NCBI GenBank assembly: GCA_030145245.1
Contig: JAQYWC010000003.1
Coordinates: 105,151 to 169,150 of the forward strand
DNA from: Desulfobacterium sp.
GTDB lineage: Bacteria > Desulfobacterota > Desulfobacteria > Desulfobacterales > Desulfobacteraceae
DNA: 64,000 nt
Direction of reading: 5' to 3'
Each line of letters starts with the position of its first letter. The stretch's first letter is position 1. Below are positions 7,784-16,845 of the stretch, piece by piece. Position numbers and translations under genes: made by a program. Below the pieces are notes generated by a model. The model did no database searches and was not told the origin of the DNA. It was given only the letters and a program-made list of their open reading frames with translations.

Positions 7784-9151
7784 GTGGAGACAATGGCTCA
7801 AGCAAAGGATTTCAGACACATATTTACCGTTTCGACCCTTACAAGGGAAATCAAGACCCTGATTGAAGAACGATTCCCCCTTGTGTGGATCTCAGGCGAG
7901 ATTTCAAATCTTTCCCTGCCGGCTTCGGGCCACGCCTATTTTTCCCTTAAGGACGCCAACGCAGTGATCTCCGGTGTCATGTTCAGGAACCAGAGGCGCA
8001 GGCTCAGGTTTGCTCCGGAAAACGGCATGAAGATCACGGGCATGGGCCGGCTCAGCCTTTACGAGCCCAGGGGCTCCTACCAGCTCATCTTTGAGCACAT
8101 GGAACCTGAAGGCGCCGGCGCCCTCCAGGCCGCCTTTGAGCAGCTCAAGAAAAAGCTTGCCCAGCAAGGCCTGTTTGATGAGGCCCAAAAGAAAGCGATT
8201 CCATTTCTTCCGGGAAGAATCAGCATTGTAACCTCTCCCACAGGCGCTGTTATCAGGGATATCATCACGGTTTCAAGGAGACGCTTTCCAAACATTCCCC
8301 TTGAGATCCTTCCGGTTAAGGTCCAGGGACACGGTGCTGATTTTGAGATTGCAAGGGCCATTGAACTGATCAATGACCAGGCCAGATCGGATCTTATCAT
8401 TGTTGCCAGGGGCGGCGGTTCCCTTGAGGACCTTTCTGCCTTTAATTCCGAAACCGTGGCCCAGGCCATTTTCAACTCTGAAATTCCTGTGATCTCTGCC
8501 GTGGGCCACGAGACAGACTACACCATTGCAGATTTCGTTGCCGATTTAAGGGCTCCGACCCCATCGGCCGCAGCCGAACTGGCCCTGCCGGAAAAACGGG
8601 CCCTGGAGCAACGGCTCAACCAACTGGAGTCGACCCTTATCAATGGGTTGTATGGCAATGTTGCCTCCCTGAGGGAGCGCATAAACGACCTCACATCAAG
8701 GCTCCGGGATCCCAAACGGGTGGTGGACGACATGCGGTTGAGGCTTGCTGACCTTGAATCCCGGATGAACCGCCAGATGGAAAAAAAGTTGACCGCCTGC
8801 AACGAGCGCCTTGACTGGTTCACCCATGCACTTTACGCCAACAGCCCTGAAAACAGGGTTTCAAAAGGCAGAAACGATCTCAACACCCTGGTCAGCCGTC
8901 TTACGGGTTCAATGACCTCTATCCTGACGGAATGCCGGGGCCGGACCAACGGGGCCACCCTAAGGCTTGAAGCCCTAAGCCCCATGTCCGTGCTTGACCG
9001 GGGCTACAGTATTGCAAGAACGTATCCTGGAAAAACGATCCTCCTGGATTCAACAATGACCGATAAAAACGAGACAATCGAAGTGATCCTTGCACGGGGA
9101 AGGCTTCGCTGTCAGGTGAAAGAGACATATGGCAAAGAAGAAGACATTTGA
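7784..9151 (+). CDS. xseA: Exodeoxyribonuclease VII large subunit
   Basis: The 455-residue catalytic subunit of ExoVII, which degrades single-stranded DNA from both ends. An N-terminal OB-fold domain (residues 10-105; VWISGEISNL, GHAYFSLKD) is followed by the catalytic domain with RISIVTSPTGAVIRDI, IVARGGGSLEDLSAFN and PVISAVGHETDYTIADFVAD, all hallmark motifs. The C-terminal third is a long helical stalk that binds the small subunit, ending in the conserved LDRGYSIAR region. The start is GTG at 7784 with AAGGA upstream; an ATG at 7793 is the alternative. xseB overlaps its end by 23 bases, so the subunits are probably translationally coupled. Confidence 0.96.
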   Translation: METMAQAKDFRHIFTVSTLTREIKTLIEERFPLVWISGEISNLSLPASGHAYFSLKDANAVISGVMFRNQRRRLRFAPENGMKITGMGRLSLYEPRGSYQLIFEHMEPEGAGALQAAFEQLKKKLAQQGLFDEAQKKAIPFLPGRISIVTSPTGAVIRDIITVSRRRFPNIPLEILPVKVQGHGADFEIARAIELINDQARSDLIIVARGGGSLEDLSAFNSETVAQAIFNSEIPVISAVGHETDYTIADFVADLRAPTPSAAAELALPEKRALEQRLNQLESTLINGLYGNVASLRERINDLTSRLRDPKRVVDDMRLRLADLESRMNRQMEKKLTACNERLDWFTHALYANSPENRVSKGRNDLNTLVSRLTGSMTSILTECRGRTNGATLRLEALSPMSVLDRGYSIARTYPGKTILLDSTMTDKNETIEVILARGRLRCQVKETYGKEEDI

Positions 9152-9356
9152 AGCGTCGATGACCCAGCTTGAAGAGATTGTAAAAGAGCTTGAATCGGGC
9201 AATCTCTCCCTGGAAGAGGCTGTGAAGCTTTTTGAACAGGGAATAAAATGTTCCGGTTTCTGCCTGAAAAAGTTGGATGAAACCGAGGAGAAAATCACCC
9301 TTCTTTTAAAAGATGGCAAGGGAAACGTGAAGGAAGAGCCGTTTGACAATGAGTGA
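9129..9356 (+). CDS. xseB: Exodeoxyribonuclease VII small subunit
   Basis: A 75-residue helical-hairpin protein with the family pattern FEASMTQLEEIVKELESG, LEEAVKLFEQGI and a basic/acidic tail. Several copies wrap the stalk of XseA to form active ExoVII. The ATG lies inside the end of xseA and the gene overlaps the start of ispA, as is usual for the xseA-xseB-ispA-dxs block. Confidence 0.95.
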   Translation: MAKKKTFEASMTQLEEIVKELESGNLSLEEAVKLFEQGIKCSGFCLKKLDETEEKITLLLKDGKGNVKEEPFDNE

Positions 9357-10266
9357 TTTTGATTTCAGAGCTTACTTAAAAGAACGGCAGGCGCTTGTCA
9401 ACGAACAGCTTGAGACGATTCTCGGGTCCCTTGAAAACCAGCGGGAGCTTACCCGGGCCATGGGCCATTCCCTCATGGCCGGTGGAAAAAGGCTGCGCCC
9501 AATTCTGTGCCTTGCCGCCTGCGAGGCCTGTGGCAAGACCCCGGCATATGCAATGCCCGCCGCCTGCGCCATGGAGATGGTTCACACCTACTCGTTGATC
9601 CATGACGACCTTCCTGCCATGGACGACGATGATCTGAGACGGGGCATTCCCACCTGCCATAAGGCGTTTTCCGAAGCCACGGCCATCCTGGCCGGAGACG
9701 GACTTCTCACCCACGCCTTCCAGGTGCTGACCCGGCCGGGCAAGCTGTTTAAGCGTCTGCCTGGACCGGCTGTGCTCCTTGAACTTGCGGCGATCCTTTC
9801 CGAGGCCGCCGGTGTCAACGGCATGATCGAAGGCCAGATGCTGGACATGCTCTCCCAGGATAAAGATGCAACCGCCCTTCCCTCTTCCCTTGAGCGCCTG
9901 GAGAAAATCCATACCCTCAAGACCGGAATGATGATCAGGGCGAGCGTTCTTTCAGGAGCGGTTTCCGCCGATGCCGACCCAGCCATGCAAGAACGGCTCG
10001 GTGTGTATGCCGATAAGCTGGGCCTTGCTTTCCAGGTGAAGGACGATATCCTGGATGTGGAAGGCGATCCGGCTGTCATGGGAAAGCCTGCCGGATCCGA
10101 TGAGGCCAACCACAAGATGACCTACCCTGCCCTCATGGGCCTTGAATCATCAAAGCGCTATGCCGAGGACCTGGTAAGTGAAGCGGTTGAAGCTTTGACC
10201 TATTTTGACGAAAAAGCGTTGCCCCTCAGGGCCATCGCAGAGTACATTCTACAGCGGAGACGTTGA
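9349..10266 (+). CDS. ispA: Polyprenyl synthetase (farnesyl/geranylgeranyl diphosphate synthase)
   Basis: A cytoplasmic head-to-tail prenyltransferase of 305 residues. It shows GGKRLRP near residue 45, the first Asp-rich motif HDDLPAMDDDD near 85-95 and the second motif FQVKDDILDVEG near 222. The DDx4D form is typical of bacterial short-chain synthases making FPP or GGPP. I start at the ATG at 9349 instead of the in-frame TTG at 9343; AAGGAAGAG lies upstream inside xseB. It is followed by dxs, so this operon supplies both the isoprenoid entry step and chain elongation. Chain length cannot be fixed from sequence alone. Confidence 0.92.
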   Translation: MSDFDFRAYLKERQALVNEQLETILGSLENQRELTRAMGHSLMAGGKRLRPILCLAACEACGKTPAYAMPAACAMEMVHTYSLIHDDLPAMDDDDLRRGIPTCHKAFSEATAILAGDGLLTHAFQVLTRPGKLFKRLPGPAVLLELAAILSEAAGVNGMIEGQMLDMLSQDKDATALPSSLERLEKIHTLKTGMMIRASVLSGAVSADADPAMQERLGVYADKLGLAFQVKDDILDVEGDPAVMGKPAGSDEANHKMTYPALMGLESSKRYAEDLVSEAVEALTYFDEKALPLRAIAEYILQRRR

Positions 10267-10286
10267 TGATACAGGAGAGAGAGTAA

Positions 10287-12212
10287 TTGAGTCTGCTTAA
10301 AACCATTAGAACCGGTAACGATTTAAAACAACTGTCAAGAAAGGAGCTGCCGATCCTTGCAAAGGAGATCCGGGAGCGAATTATCTCTGTTGTATCAAAA
10401 AACGGGGGCCACCTGGCATCCAGCCTGGGGGCTGTGGAGCTGACCCTTGCCATCCACTACGTGTTTGATATACCCACGGACACCCTGGTGTGGGATGTCG
10501 GCCACCAGGCCTATGCCCACAAGCTTTTGACCGGAAGGGAGGAGAAGTTCGATACCCTTCGGACCCACAAGGGGATCACGGGCTTTACCAAGATGAGCGA
10601 AAGCCCCTGTGACGGATTTACCGTGGGCCACTCCAGCACATCCATTTCAGCGGGTTTGGGCATTGCAAGCGGCCGGCACCTGACCCAGAAAACCGGCAAG
10701 GTGCTCTCTGTCATCGGCGATGGCTCCCTTACTGCGGGCCTTGCCTTTGAAGGACTCAACCAGGCCGGGGACTCCAAGCGGGATCTCATTGTCATCCTCA
10801 ACGACAACGACATGTCCATCTCCCCCAATGTGGGGGCGTTGTCCTCATTTTTGAGCCGCACCTTCTCCTCCAAATATCTCCAGAACATGAAGAAGGAGTT
10901 CGGCACCTTTTTAAAGTCCCTTCCCGGCATTGGGGACGATATCTACAAGATTGCAAAGCGCTCCGAGGATTCCTTCAAGACCTTTGTCACCCCGGGTATG
11001 CTGTTTGAGGCCTTTAATTTCGATTACTTTGGTCCCATCAACGGTCACAACCTCAACCACCTGGTGGATATCCTTGAAAACATAAAAAAGCATGACGAAC
11101 CCGTGCTTCTCCATGTCACCACCAAAAAGGGAAAAGGGTACCTGCCGGCAGAACAAAACCCGGTCTACTTCCACGGAGTCGGTTCGTTCGACATCGACAC
11201 GGGAAGCTGTGAGAAAAAAGCGGGAAGCATCCCCTCCTACACCGATGTGTTCGGCTGCACCATGGTGGACCTTGCAAAAAAGGACAAACGGATCGTTGCG
11301 GTCACGGCAGCCATGCCGGAGGGAACCGGGCTCAACAATTTTGCCAAACTGTATCCGGACCGGTTCTTTGATGTGGGGATCGCCGAGCAGCACGCAGTCA
11401 CCTTTGCAGCAGGCCTTGCCTCCCAGGGACTGAAGCCTGTGGTTGCCATCTATTCCACCTTTATGCAGCGGGCCTACGACCAGATTCTTCACGATGCCTG
11501 CATCGAGTCCCATCCCGTGGTGTTTGCCCTGGACCGGGGCGGCATTGTGGGTGAGGACGGCCCCACCCACCACGGCCTGTTCGACTTTGCCTATCTCCGG
11601 AATATTCCCAACATCACCGTCATGGCTCCAAGGGATGAAAATGAGCTTGCCCGAATGCTCAAGACCGCCATTGACCACAACGGTCCCATTGCCCTTCGCT
11701 ACCCCAGGGGCAAGGGGGAAGGCGTTGTTATGGACCAGGATCTCGAGCCCCTGGAGATCGGAAAAGGGGAACTTGTCCGAAACGGAAAAGACCTTGCCAT
11801 CATTGCTGTGGGCCGGGTTGTGGGCGAAGCGCTCAAGGCCGCCCTTGAGCTTGAAACCCTTGGCATCTCCTGTGCGGTCCTGGATGCACGCTTTGTAAAA
11901 CCCCTTGATAAACAACTTATCCTTGACACGGTGGACAGGACAGGCGCTATGGTCACTGTTGAGGAACATGTGCTGGACGGCGGATTCGGAAGCGCAGTCC
12001 TGGAGCTTCTGGCAGATAACGATCGCTTCAACTGCAGGATCAGAAGGGTCGGCATCCGGGACACCTTTGTGGAGCACGGAGCCCAGTCCATATTGAGAAA
12101 CGAATACGGAGTTGATGTGGCAGCCATTGTCAAAGCAGCAAAAGAGATCGCGGGAAACAACAATTGTGCTGATGCAAAAGCCATTGACCGGGCAGACAGG
12201 GAGAGATGTTAA
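10287..12212 (+). CDS. dxs: 1-deoxy-D-xylulose-5-phosphate synthase
   Basis: The thiamine diphosphate enzyme that condenses pyruvate and glyceraldehyde-3-phosphate, the entry to the MEP isoprenoid pathway. At 641 residues it is full length. It carries the DXS signature LVWDVGHQAYAHKLLTGR near residue 70, the ThDP site GDGSLTAG with NDNDMSIS near residues 150-180, the transketolase pyrimidine domain with DVGIAEQHAVTFAAGLA near 370, and the C-terminal domain. It begins at a TTG preceded by CAGGAGAGAGAG. It lies 20 bases after ispA and is followed closely by tlyA. Confidence 0.97.
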   Translation: MSLLKTIRTGNDLKQLSRKELPILAKEIRERIISVVSKNGGHLASSLGAVELTLAIHYVFDIPTDTLVWDVGHQAYAHKLLTGREEKFDTLRTHKGITGFTKMSESPCDGFTVGHSSTSISAGLGIASGRHLTQKTGKVLSVIGDGSLTAGLAFEGLNQAGDSKRDLIVILNDNDMSISPNVGALSSFLSRTFSSKYLQNMKKEFGTFLKSLPGIGDDIYKIAKRSEDSFKTFVTPGMLFEAFNFDYFGPINGHNLNHLVDILENIKKHDEPVLLHVTTKKGKGYLPAEQNPVYFHGVGSFDIDTGSCEKKAGSIPSYTDVFGCTMVDLAKKDKRIVAVTAAMPEGTGLNNFAKLYPDRFFDVGIAEQHAVTFAAGLASQGLKPVVAIYSTFMQRAYDQILHDACIESHPVVFALDRGGIVGEDGPTHHGLFDFAYLRNIPNITVMAPRDENELARMLKTAIDHNGPIALRYPRGKGEGVVMDQDLEPLEIGKGELVRNGKDLAIIAVGRVVGEALKAALELETLGISCAVLDARFVKPLDKQLILDTVDRTGAMVTVEEHVLDGGFGSAVLELLADNDRFNCRIRRVGIRDTFVEHGAQSILRNEYGVDVAAIVKAAKEIAGNNNCADAKAIDRADRERC

Positions 12213-12214
12213 CC

Positions 12215-12970
12215 ATGGAAAAGAAACGCCTCGATCTGTTACTTGTTGAGAAAAACATGGTCCAGTCCAGGGAACGTGCCCGGGCATTGATCATGGCCGG
12301 CAGGATACTTGTGAACGACGTTCCGGTTGATAAGGCCGGCACCAAGGTTGCTCTGGATGCCCAGATTATTTTAAAAGGTGAGGATATTCCCTTTGTAAGC
12401 CGGGGGGGCCTCAAGCTCGACCACGCGGTCAAGGGCCTTGACCTTGACGTCACCGGCCTCCACTGCCTGGATATCGGTGCCTCCACCGGAGGGTTTACCG
12501 ACTGTCTGCTCCAGCACGGCGCGGGCAAGGTCTATGCCGTGGATGTGGGCTATGGCCAGCTGGCATGGTCCTTGCGCCAGGATCCAAGGGTGGTGGTCAT
12601 CGAGCGGACCAACATCCGTCACCTGGAATATGACGTAATCGGCGAAAGCGTGGACCTTATCGTGGCGGATACCTCGTTTATCTCCCTGAAGCTGGTTATC
12701 CCTGCAGCAGAGAAGTTCATGAAAAAAGGCACCCTCATCCTGGCGCTCATTAAGCCCCAGTTTGAAGCCGGCCGGGATAGAATCGGCAAGGGCGGCGTGG
12801 TGCGGGATCCGGCGGTGAGAGAAGAGATCATAGGGGAAATCAAAGACTTTTTTAATAACCGTGGCTATGAAATTGGCGAGGTGATCCCCTCCCCTGTTCC
12901 CGGCCCAAAAGGAAACCAGGAGTTTATAATATCCTTGCGATATTTAGATAATATATGTAACAAAACATAG
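12215..12970 (+). CDS. tlyA: TlyA family 2'-O-ribose rRNA methyltransferase
   Basis: A 251-residue protein with an N-terminal S4 RNA-binding domain (residues 3-62; KKRLDLLLVEKNMVQSRERA) and an FtsJ-like SAM methyltransferase domain (LDIGASTGGFTDCLLQ near residue 88, VADTSFISL near 150, LIKPQFEAG near 182). The family 2'-O-methylates cytidines in 16S and, in some species, 23S rRNA, and is often mis-named hemolysin. I prefer the ATG at 12215, nine bases from GGGAGAG, over the ATG at 12206. It is the last gene of the xseA-tlyA block. Confidence 0.92.
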   Translation: MEKKRLDLLLVEKNMVQSRERARALIMAGRILVNDVPVDKAGTKVALDAQIILKGEDIPFVSRGGLKLDHAVKGLDLDVTGLHCLDIGASTGGFTDCLLQHGAGKVYAVDVGYGQLAWSLRQDPRVVVIERTNIRHLEYDVIGESVDLIVADTSFISLKLVIPAAEKFMKKGTLILALIKPQFEAGRDRIGKGGVVRDPAVREEIIGEIKDFFNNRGYEIGEVIPSPVPGPKGNQEFIISLRYLDNICNKT

Positions 12971-13003
12971 TGTTCTTTATTAATCACTGGAAAAGGAGCT
13001 CTT

Positions 13004-15070
13004 ATGACTGAACAAATCAAGCAAATGAGAAATGTCGTTCTGGCAGGTCATGGAGGTGCGGGTAAAACTTCTCTGGCTGAAGCAATGCTCTTTAAGGCGG
13101 GTGCTGTCAATCGCTTCGGAAAGGTCGAAGAGGGCAACACCGCCATGGATTTTCAGCCTGAAGAAGTTAAGAAACAGCAAAGTGTCAGCTCTGCCTTTCA
13201 CAAATTTTCCTGGAAAAAACATTCTGTTACCCTCATGGACACCCCAGGTGACCAGAACTTCTTCTCAGCTGCGAAAACCTGTATGCCGGCTGCCGACAGC
13301 GTTATTCTGGTCATCGACGGTGTCAGCGGCCCCGCAGCCATCACCGAAGAGGCTGCGGCCTGTGTGCGGGCAGACAAACTTCCTTCCATTTTATTCATCA
13401 ACAAGCTTGACCGGGAGCGGTCCGATTTCCAGGCCGCCCTGGATGCCTCCACCCAGGCACTCAAACTCAAGACCGTCATCACCCACCTTCCCATAGGAGC
13501 CGAGGACAATTTCAAGGGCGTCGTAGATATTATCGCCAACCGGGCCTACCTGTATGATGATGACGGAAATGTTCAGGTCTCGGATGTTCCTTCTGAAATG
13601 GCAGAGGATGTTGAGCTTGCCAAAGAGACCTTTATCGAAAGTGTTGCAGAACTTGATGATGATCTTCTTGAAAGCTATCTGGAGGGAGAGACCATCCCCT
13701 TGGAAGATCTTCAAAAAGTCTTTAGAAAGGGGCTTCTTGATGCTGAGTTCTCACCGGTCCTGTGCGGTTCCGCAGTCAAGTCAGTGGGCATAGATCTCCT
13801 TTGTGATTTTATCAACGACTACATGCCCTCTCCCCTGGACAGGGGGCCGTGGATAGCCCTTGACGCTAACGGAGACGAGGTTGAAATCGCCCCGGATCCG
13901 GAAGCCCCTTTCGCAGGATTTGTTTTCAACACCATCGTCGATCCCTATGCAGGACGGCTCTCCCTGTTCCGGGTGATTTCAGGCACCCTTGGCAAGGAAG
14001 GCAACTTCCTCAATGTCAACAAGGACTCAAAGGAACGGTTTACCCAGCTCCTGGAGATCGCTGGAAAAGAGCAGAAACCCATCACTGAAGCTGTGCCGGG
14101 TTCCATTGTTGCCGTTGCCAAACTCAAGGATACCCAGACCGGTGACACCCTGAGCAACGATCAGGAGATCAAGTTCACCCCGCCCTCCCCCATGCCGCCG
14201 GTAATTTCATTTGCTATCTCTTCAAAGAACAAGGGGGATGAGGACAAGATCCACGGCGCCCTGAGAAAAATCATGGAGGAGGACACGGCCCTTCAGCTGA
14301 AACGGGAGGTAGAGACCAACGAGACCATCCTCTCCGGCCGGGGCCTTGTGCACATCGAGACCACCATTGAAAAGATCAAACGCAAATTTAATGTGGACAT
14401 GGCCATCAGCACACCCAAGGTTCCCTACAGGGAAACTTTCAAGAAAAAGGTGAGGGTCCAGGGGCGTCACAAGAAACAGTCCGGCGGCCACGGTCAGTTT
14501 GGCGACTGTTGGATCATTCTCGAGCCCCTTTCAAAGGGCCAGGGATTTGAATTTGTCGATAAGATCGTTGGCGGCTCAATTCCCAAGACCTATATCCCTG
14601 CCGTTGAAAAAGGCGTTCTTGAAGCTTGTCAGAAGGGCATCCTTGCAGGATTTCCCTGTGTGGACTTCAAGGTCACCCTGGACGATGGTTCCTATCATTC
14701 CGTTGACTCCTCGGAGATGGCCTTCAAGGTCGCAGGTTCCGTGGCCTTTAAAAAGGCTGCCGTGGATGCAAAACCGGTCCTTCTGGAACCCATCCTGAAA
14801 ATATCCATCCTGGTTCCGGACGAGTACACAGGGGACATCATGGGCGATCTCAACTCCAGGCGAGGCAGGGTCCTTGGCATGGATTCCGAAGGAGACAGGC
14901 AGATCATCAACGCCAACGTTCCCATGGCAGAGATCCTGAGGTATGCCCCGGATCTTCGGTCCATGACCGGCGGAAGGGGAACCTTTGAAATGGAGTTCGA
15001 CCACTATGACGAGGTTCCCGGCGATCTCTCGGCAAAGGTGATCGAAAAGGTCCTCAGCGAACGTGATTAA
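13004..15070 (+). CDS. Elongation factor G-like translational GTPase (EF-G paralog)
   Basis: A 688-residue EF-G-fold GTPase. The P-loop is GHGGAGKTS near residues 15-23, G4 is FINKLDRE, and domains II-V follow, with the domain IV region VRVQGRHKKQSGGHGQFGD. Switch II reads DTPGDQNF where classical EF-G and EF-Tu have DTPGHVDF, so the His used for ribosome-stimulated GTP hydrolysis is replaced by Asp. There is no rpsL, rpsG or tuf next door. Both points indicate the EF-G-like paralog group, not the main translocase. The ATG has AAAAGGAG upstream. Its precise role (translocation, recycling or another ribosome step) is unknown. Confidence 0.85.
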   Translation: MTEQIKQMRNVVLAGHGGAGKTSLAEAMLFKAGAVNRFGKVEEGNTAMDFQPEEVKKQQSVSSAFHKFSWKKHSVTLMDTPGDQNFFSAAKTCMPAADSVILVIDGVSGPAAITEEAAACVRADKLPSILFINKLDRERSDFQAALDASTQALKLKTVITHLPIGAEDNFKGVVDIIANRAYLYDDDGNVQVSDVPSEMAEDVELAKETFIESVAELDDDLLESYLEGETIPLEDLQKVFRKGLLDAEFSPVLCGSAVKSVGIDLLCDFINDYMPSPLDRGPWIALDANGDEVEIAPDPEAPFAGFVFNTIVDPYAGRLSLFRVISGTLGKEGNFLNVNKDSKERFTQLLEIAGKEQKPITEAVPGSIVAVAKLKDTQTGDTLSNDQEIKFTPPSPMPPVISFAISSKNKGDEDKIHGALRKIMEEDTALQLKREVETNETILSGRGLVHIETTIEKIKRKFNVDMAISTPKVPYRETFKKKVRVQGRHKKQSGGHGQFGDCWIILEPLSKGQGFEFVDKIVGGSIPKTYIPAVEKGVLEACQKGILAGFPCVDFKVTLDDGSYHSVDSSEMAFKVAGSVAFKKAAVDAKPVLLEPILKISILVPDEYTGDIMGDLNSRRGRVLGMDSEGDRQIINANVPMAEILRYAPDLRSMTGGRGTFEMEFDHYDEVPGDLSAKVIEKVLSERD

Positions 15071-15092
15071 GGGACAGATCTGAAATATCAAT

Positions 15093-15117
15093 GGGGACAG
15101 ATTTGAAATCTGTCCCC
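15093..15117. repeat. REP-like perfect palindrome, copy 1
   Basis: A 25-base palindrome with 12-base arms (GGGGACAGATTT) around a single G. An identical copy lies at 43013-43037, and a degenerate half (GGGACAGATCTGAAAT) lies just before it at 15071-15086. Dispersed copies between genes suggest a REP-type element; it may add to termination after the EF-G-like gene. Confidence 0.75.
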
Positions 15118-15159
15118 AAAGCTGCAGCTGCCGGAGGATCGGCAGTTGCAGCTTTTTTT
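15118..15159 (+). terminator. Rho-independent terminator after the EF-G-like gene
   Basis: Fifteen-base arms (AAAGCTGCAGCTGCC and its near-complement at 15141-15155, one G-T pair) are followed by seven T. The site separates the housekeeping block from the lipid locus. Confidence 0.85.
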
Positions 15160-15255
15160 ATTGGCAAGACTCAATATAAACTATATATAGAGCACATGAA
15201 AAGTGCCGGACAGACAGCGTATCAGACAATTATTTATAAGTAGGATATTTTACCG

Positions 15256-15516
15256 ATGAAAAAAATTATAGCAGCGGTCAACCAATTACTCGAACAGGAA
15301 TTTGAAATCGATCCCGACCTGCTGAAACCTGAGGCATTATTGAAAGAAGATCTGGATCTGGACAGTCTTGATGCGGTTGACATGATCGTTGCCATCGATC
15401 ATGAATTCGGGATTCGGATCGAAGAGGAGCAAGCCAAGGACCTGCGCATTCTCAAGGACATATACGACATCATCCACGACCTGGCAACCGCCAGGGCCGG
15501 AGAAACAGACCGTTGA
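15256..15516 (+). CDS. Acyl carrier protein (ACP 1 of the lipid locus)
   Basis: An 86-residue four-helix ACP with the phosphopantetheine serine in DLDLDSLDAVDM (about residue 38) and acidic helix II. It holds growing acyl chains as thioesters for condensing and modifying enzymes. Its stop codon overlaps the TTG start of a radical SAM gene, so the two are translationally coupled and the radical SAM enzyme may act on chains bound to this ACP. It is clearly different in sequence from the two other ACPs at 18686 and 44968, so the locus has three specialised carriers. Confidence 0.92.
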   Translation: MKKIIAAVNQLLEQEFEIDPDLLKPEALLKEDLDLDSLDAVDMIVAIDHEFGIRIEEEQAKDLRILKDIYDIIHDLATARAGETDR

Positions 15517-16817
15517 GAATCCTGCTGATCAACCCTCCCAACCATGGAAAAAGCATTCCCGAAGAGGAGTACGGGATCACATCCATAAAAGCGATCTTCA
15601 AGGGTGAACCCCTTGCACTTGAGGTTCTTGCAGGAAACCTCCATGACCACGACGTCATGATCCTGGATCTGAAGGTGGATCCATTTTCATCCCTCATGGA
15701 GACAGTCAACCGGTTCCAGCCGGACATCGTGGGGATCACCTCGGTCACATGTGAAGCAGATGCCCTCATCGACATTGCAACAACCATCAAGGAAGCGTTA
15801 TCCGGGGATGCCCCGGTTGTGGTGGCAGGCGGCCACCATGCGTCATGTGATCCCGGTTATTTTAACACCGAATCCATTGATTATGTTGTCTGCGGTGTGG
15901 GCAAGGCCAGTTTCAGGGAACTTGTCACCGCCATTGAGAAACAACAACCGGTATCCATCCCGGGGGTTGCCAGGACTGATCCCTCCGGCCGCCTTGATCT
16001 CAAGCCCAGGGGATATGGGTTTGGGGACCTGGTGGATCACCGGCCGCCCCGGTACGACCTTGTGGAACGCTACCGGGATACCTACGTCATGGGGGGAATC
16101 GGAAAGGCAGGGTTTGTGGTCACGGCCTATGGATGTGTCCATGCCTGCTCGTTCTGTTCGATTCCCGCAATTACCCAGGGCCGCTACCTTACCCATTCCA
16201 TAGACGCGTCCATCGATAACATGAAAACCCTGGATTCGGTGTCTCTCATCCGCTGTGTTGATGCCAACACGTTTGGAAATATCACCTTTGCCAAAAAGTT
16301 TGCCCGGGCAATTATCGATTCAAAGGTGAAAAAAAAGATCGTGGCAGATGTCAGGGCAGATACCATTGTCAACCATCCCGATGTGATCGACCTGTGGCAG
16401 CAGGCGGGTCTTGCAGCCGTTGTGATCGGTTTTGAAGAGATCGATGACCGGCGGCTCGACTTTTTCAACAAAAAAAGTTGTGTCGAAACAAACATCAAGG
16501 CCCTGGACCATTTAAAAAAGACGGGGCTCAAGGTAATTGGTGACTTTATCATCTCCCCGGACTACGATCGCCGGGACTTTAAGGCCCTTGAGACCTTTAT
16601 CGACACCCATGATATTGAACTTCCCGTCCCTTCGATTCTGACCCCCATCCCGGGAACGCCCCTTTACCAGCGTATGAAAGATAAAATCGAAATCTCTGAT
16701 CTTTCCTATTATACGTTTTCCAATGCTGTGACTGAAACAACGCTTGAGAAAGAGGAATTCTACACCCTCTATGCCGGTCTCTTCAAAAAATTTCACAGCC
16801 ACCTTTCCAAAAGTTAA
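15513..16817 (+). CDS. B12-binding-type radical SAM protein (rSAM 1)
   Basis: A 434-residue protein with an N-terminal Rossmann-like cobalamin-binding-type domain (residues 1-140; MRILLINPPNHGKS at the start, VVVAGGHHASCDP near 105) and a radical SAM barrel with the CxxxCxxC cluster motif GCVHACSFC (Cys 208, 212, 215). Such enzymes cleave SAM reductively and do C-methylations, cyclisations or rearrangements. The canonical DxHxxG cobalamin motif is not evident, so B12 binding is inferred from family resemblance. The start is a TTG overlapping the ACP stop; a KAS III follows 28 bases downstream, which gives a small ACP-rSAM-KAS operon. The substrate is unknown. Confidence 0.85.
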   Translation: MRILLINPPNHGKSIPEEEYGITSIKAIFKGEPLALEVLAGNLHDHDVMILDLKVDPFSSLMETVNRFQPDIVGITSVTCEADALIDIATTIKEALSGDAPVVVAGGHHASCDPGYFNTESIDYVVCGVGKASFRELVTAIEKQQPVSIPGVARTDPSGRLDLKPRGYGFGDLVDHRPPRYDLVERYRDTYVMGGIGKAGFVVTAYGCVHACSFCSIPAITQGRYLTHSIDASIDNMKTLDSVSLIRCVDANTFGNITFAKKFARAIIDSKVKKKIVADVRADTIVNHPDVIDLWQQAGLAAVVIGFEEIDDRRLDFFNKKSCVETNIKALDHLKKTGLKVIGDFIISPDYDRRDFKALETFIDTHDIELPVPSILTPIPGTPLYQRMKDKIEISDLSYYTFSNAVTETTLEKEEFYTLYAGLFKKFHSHLSKS

Positions 16818-16845
16818 TCCGCGACAACCTTACAGGAGATTCCCA

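Noticed and set aside
10911..12287. 458-codon open frame antisense to dxs
   Set aside because: It is a by-product of GC-rich codon use in dxs; it shows no family motif and conflicts with a clear dxs.
16744..16845. N-terminal extension of the KAS III gene
   Set aside because: It would overlap the radical SAM gene, and CAGGAG with ATG at 16846 gives the normal family start.
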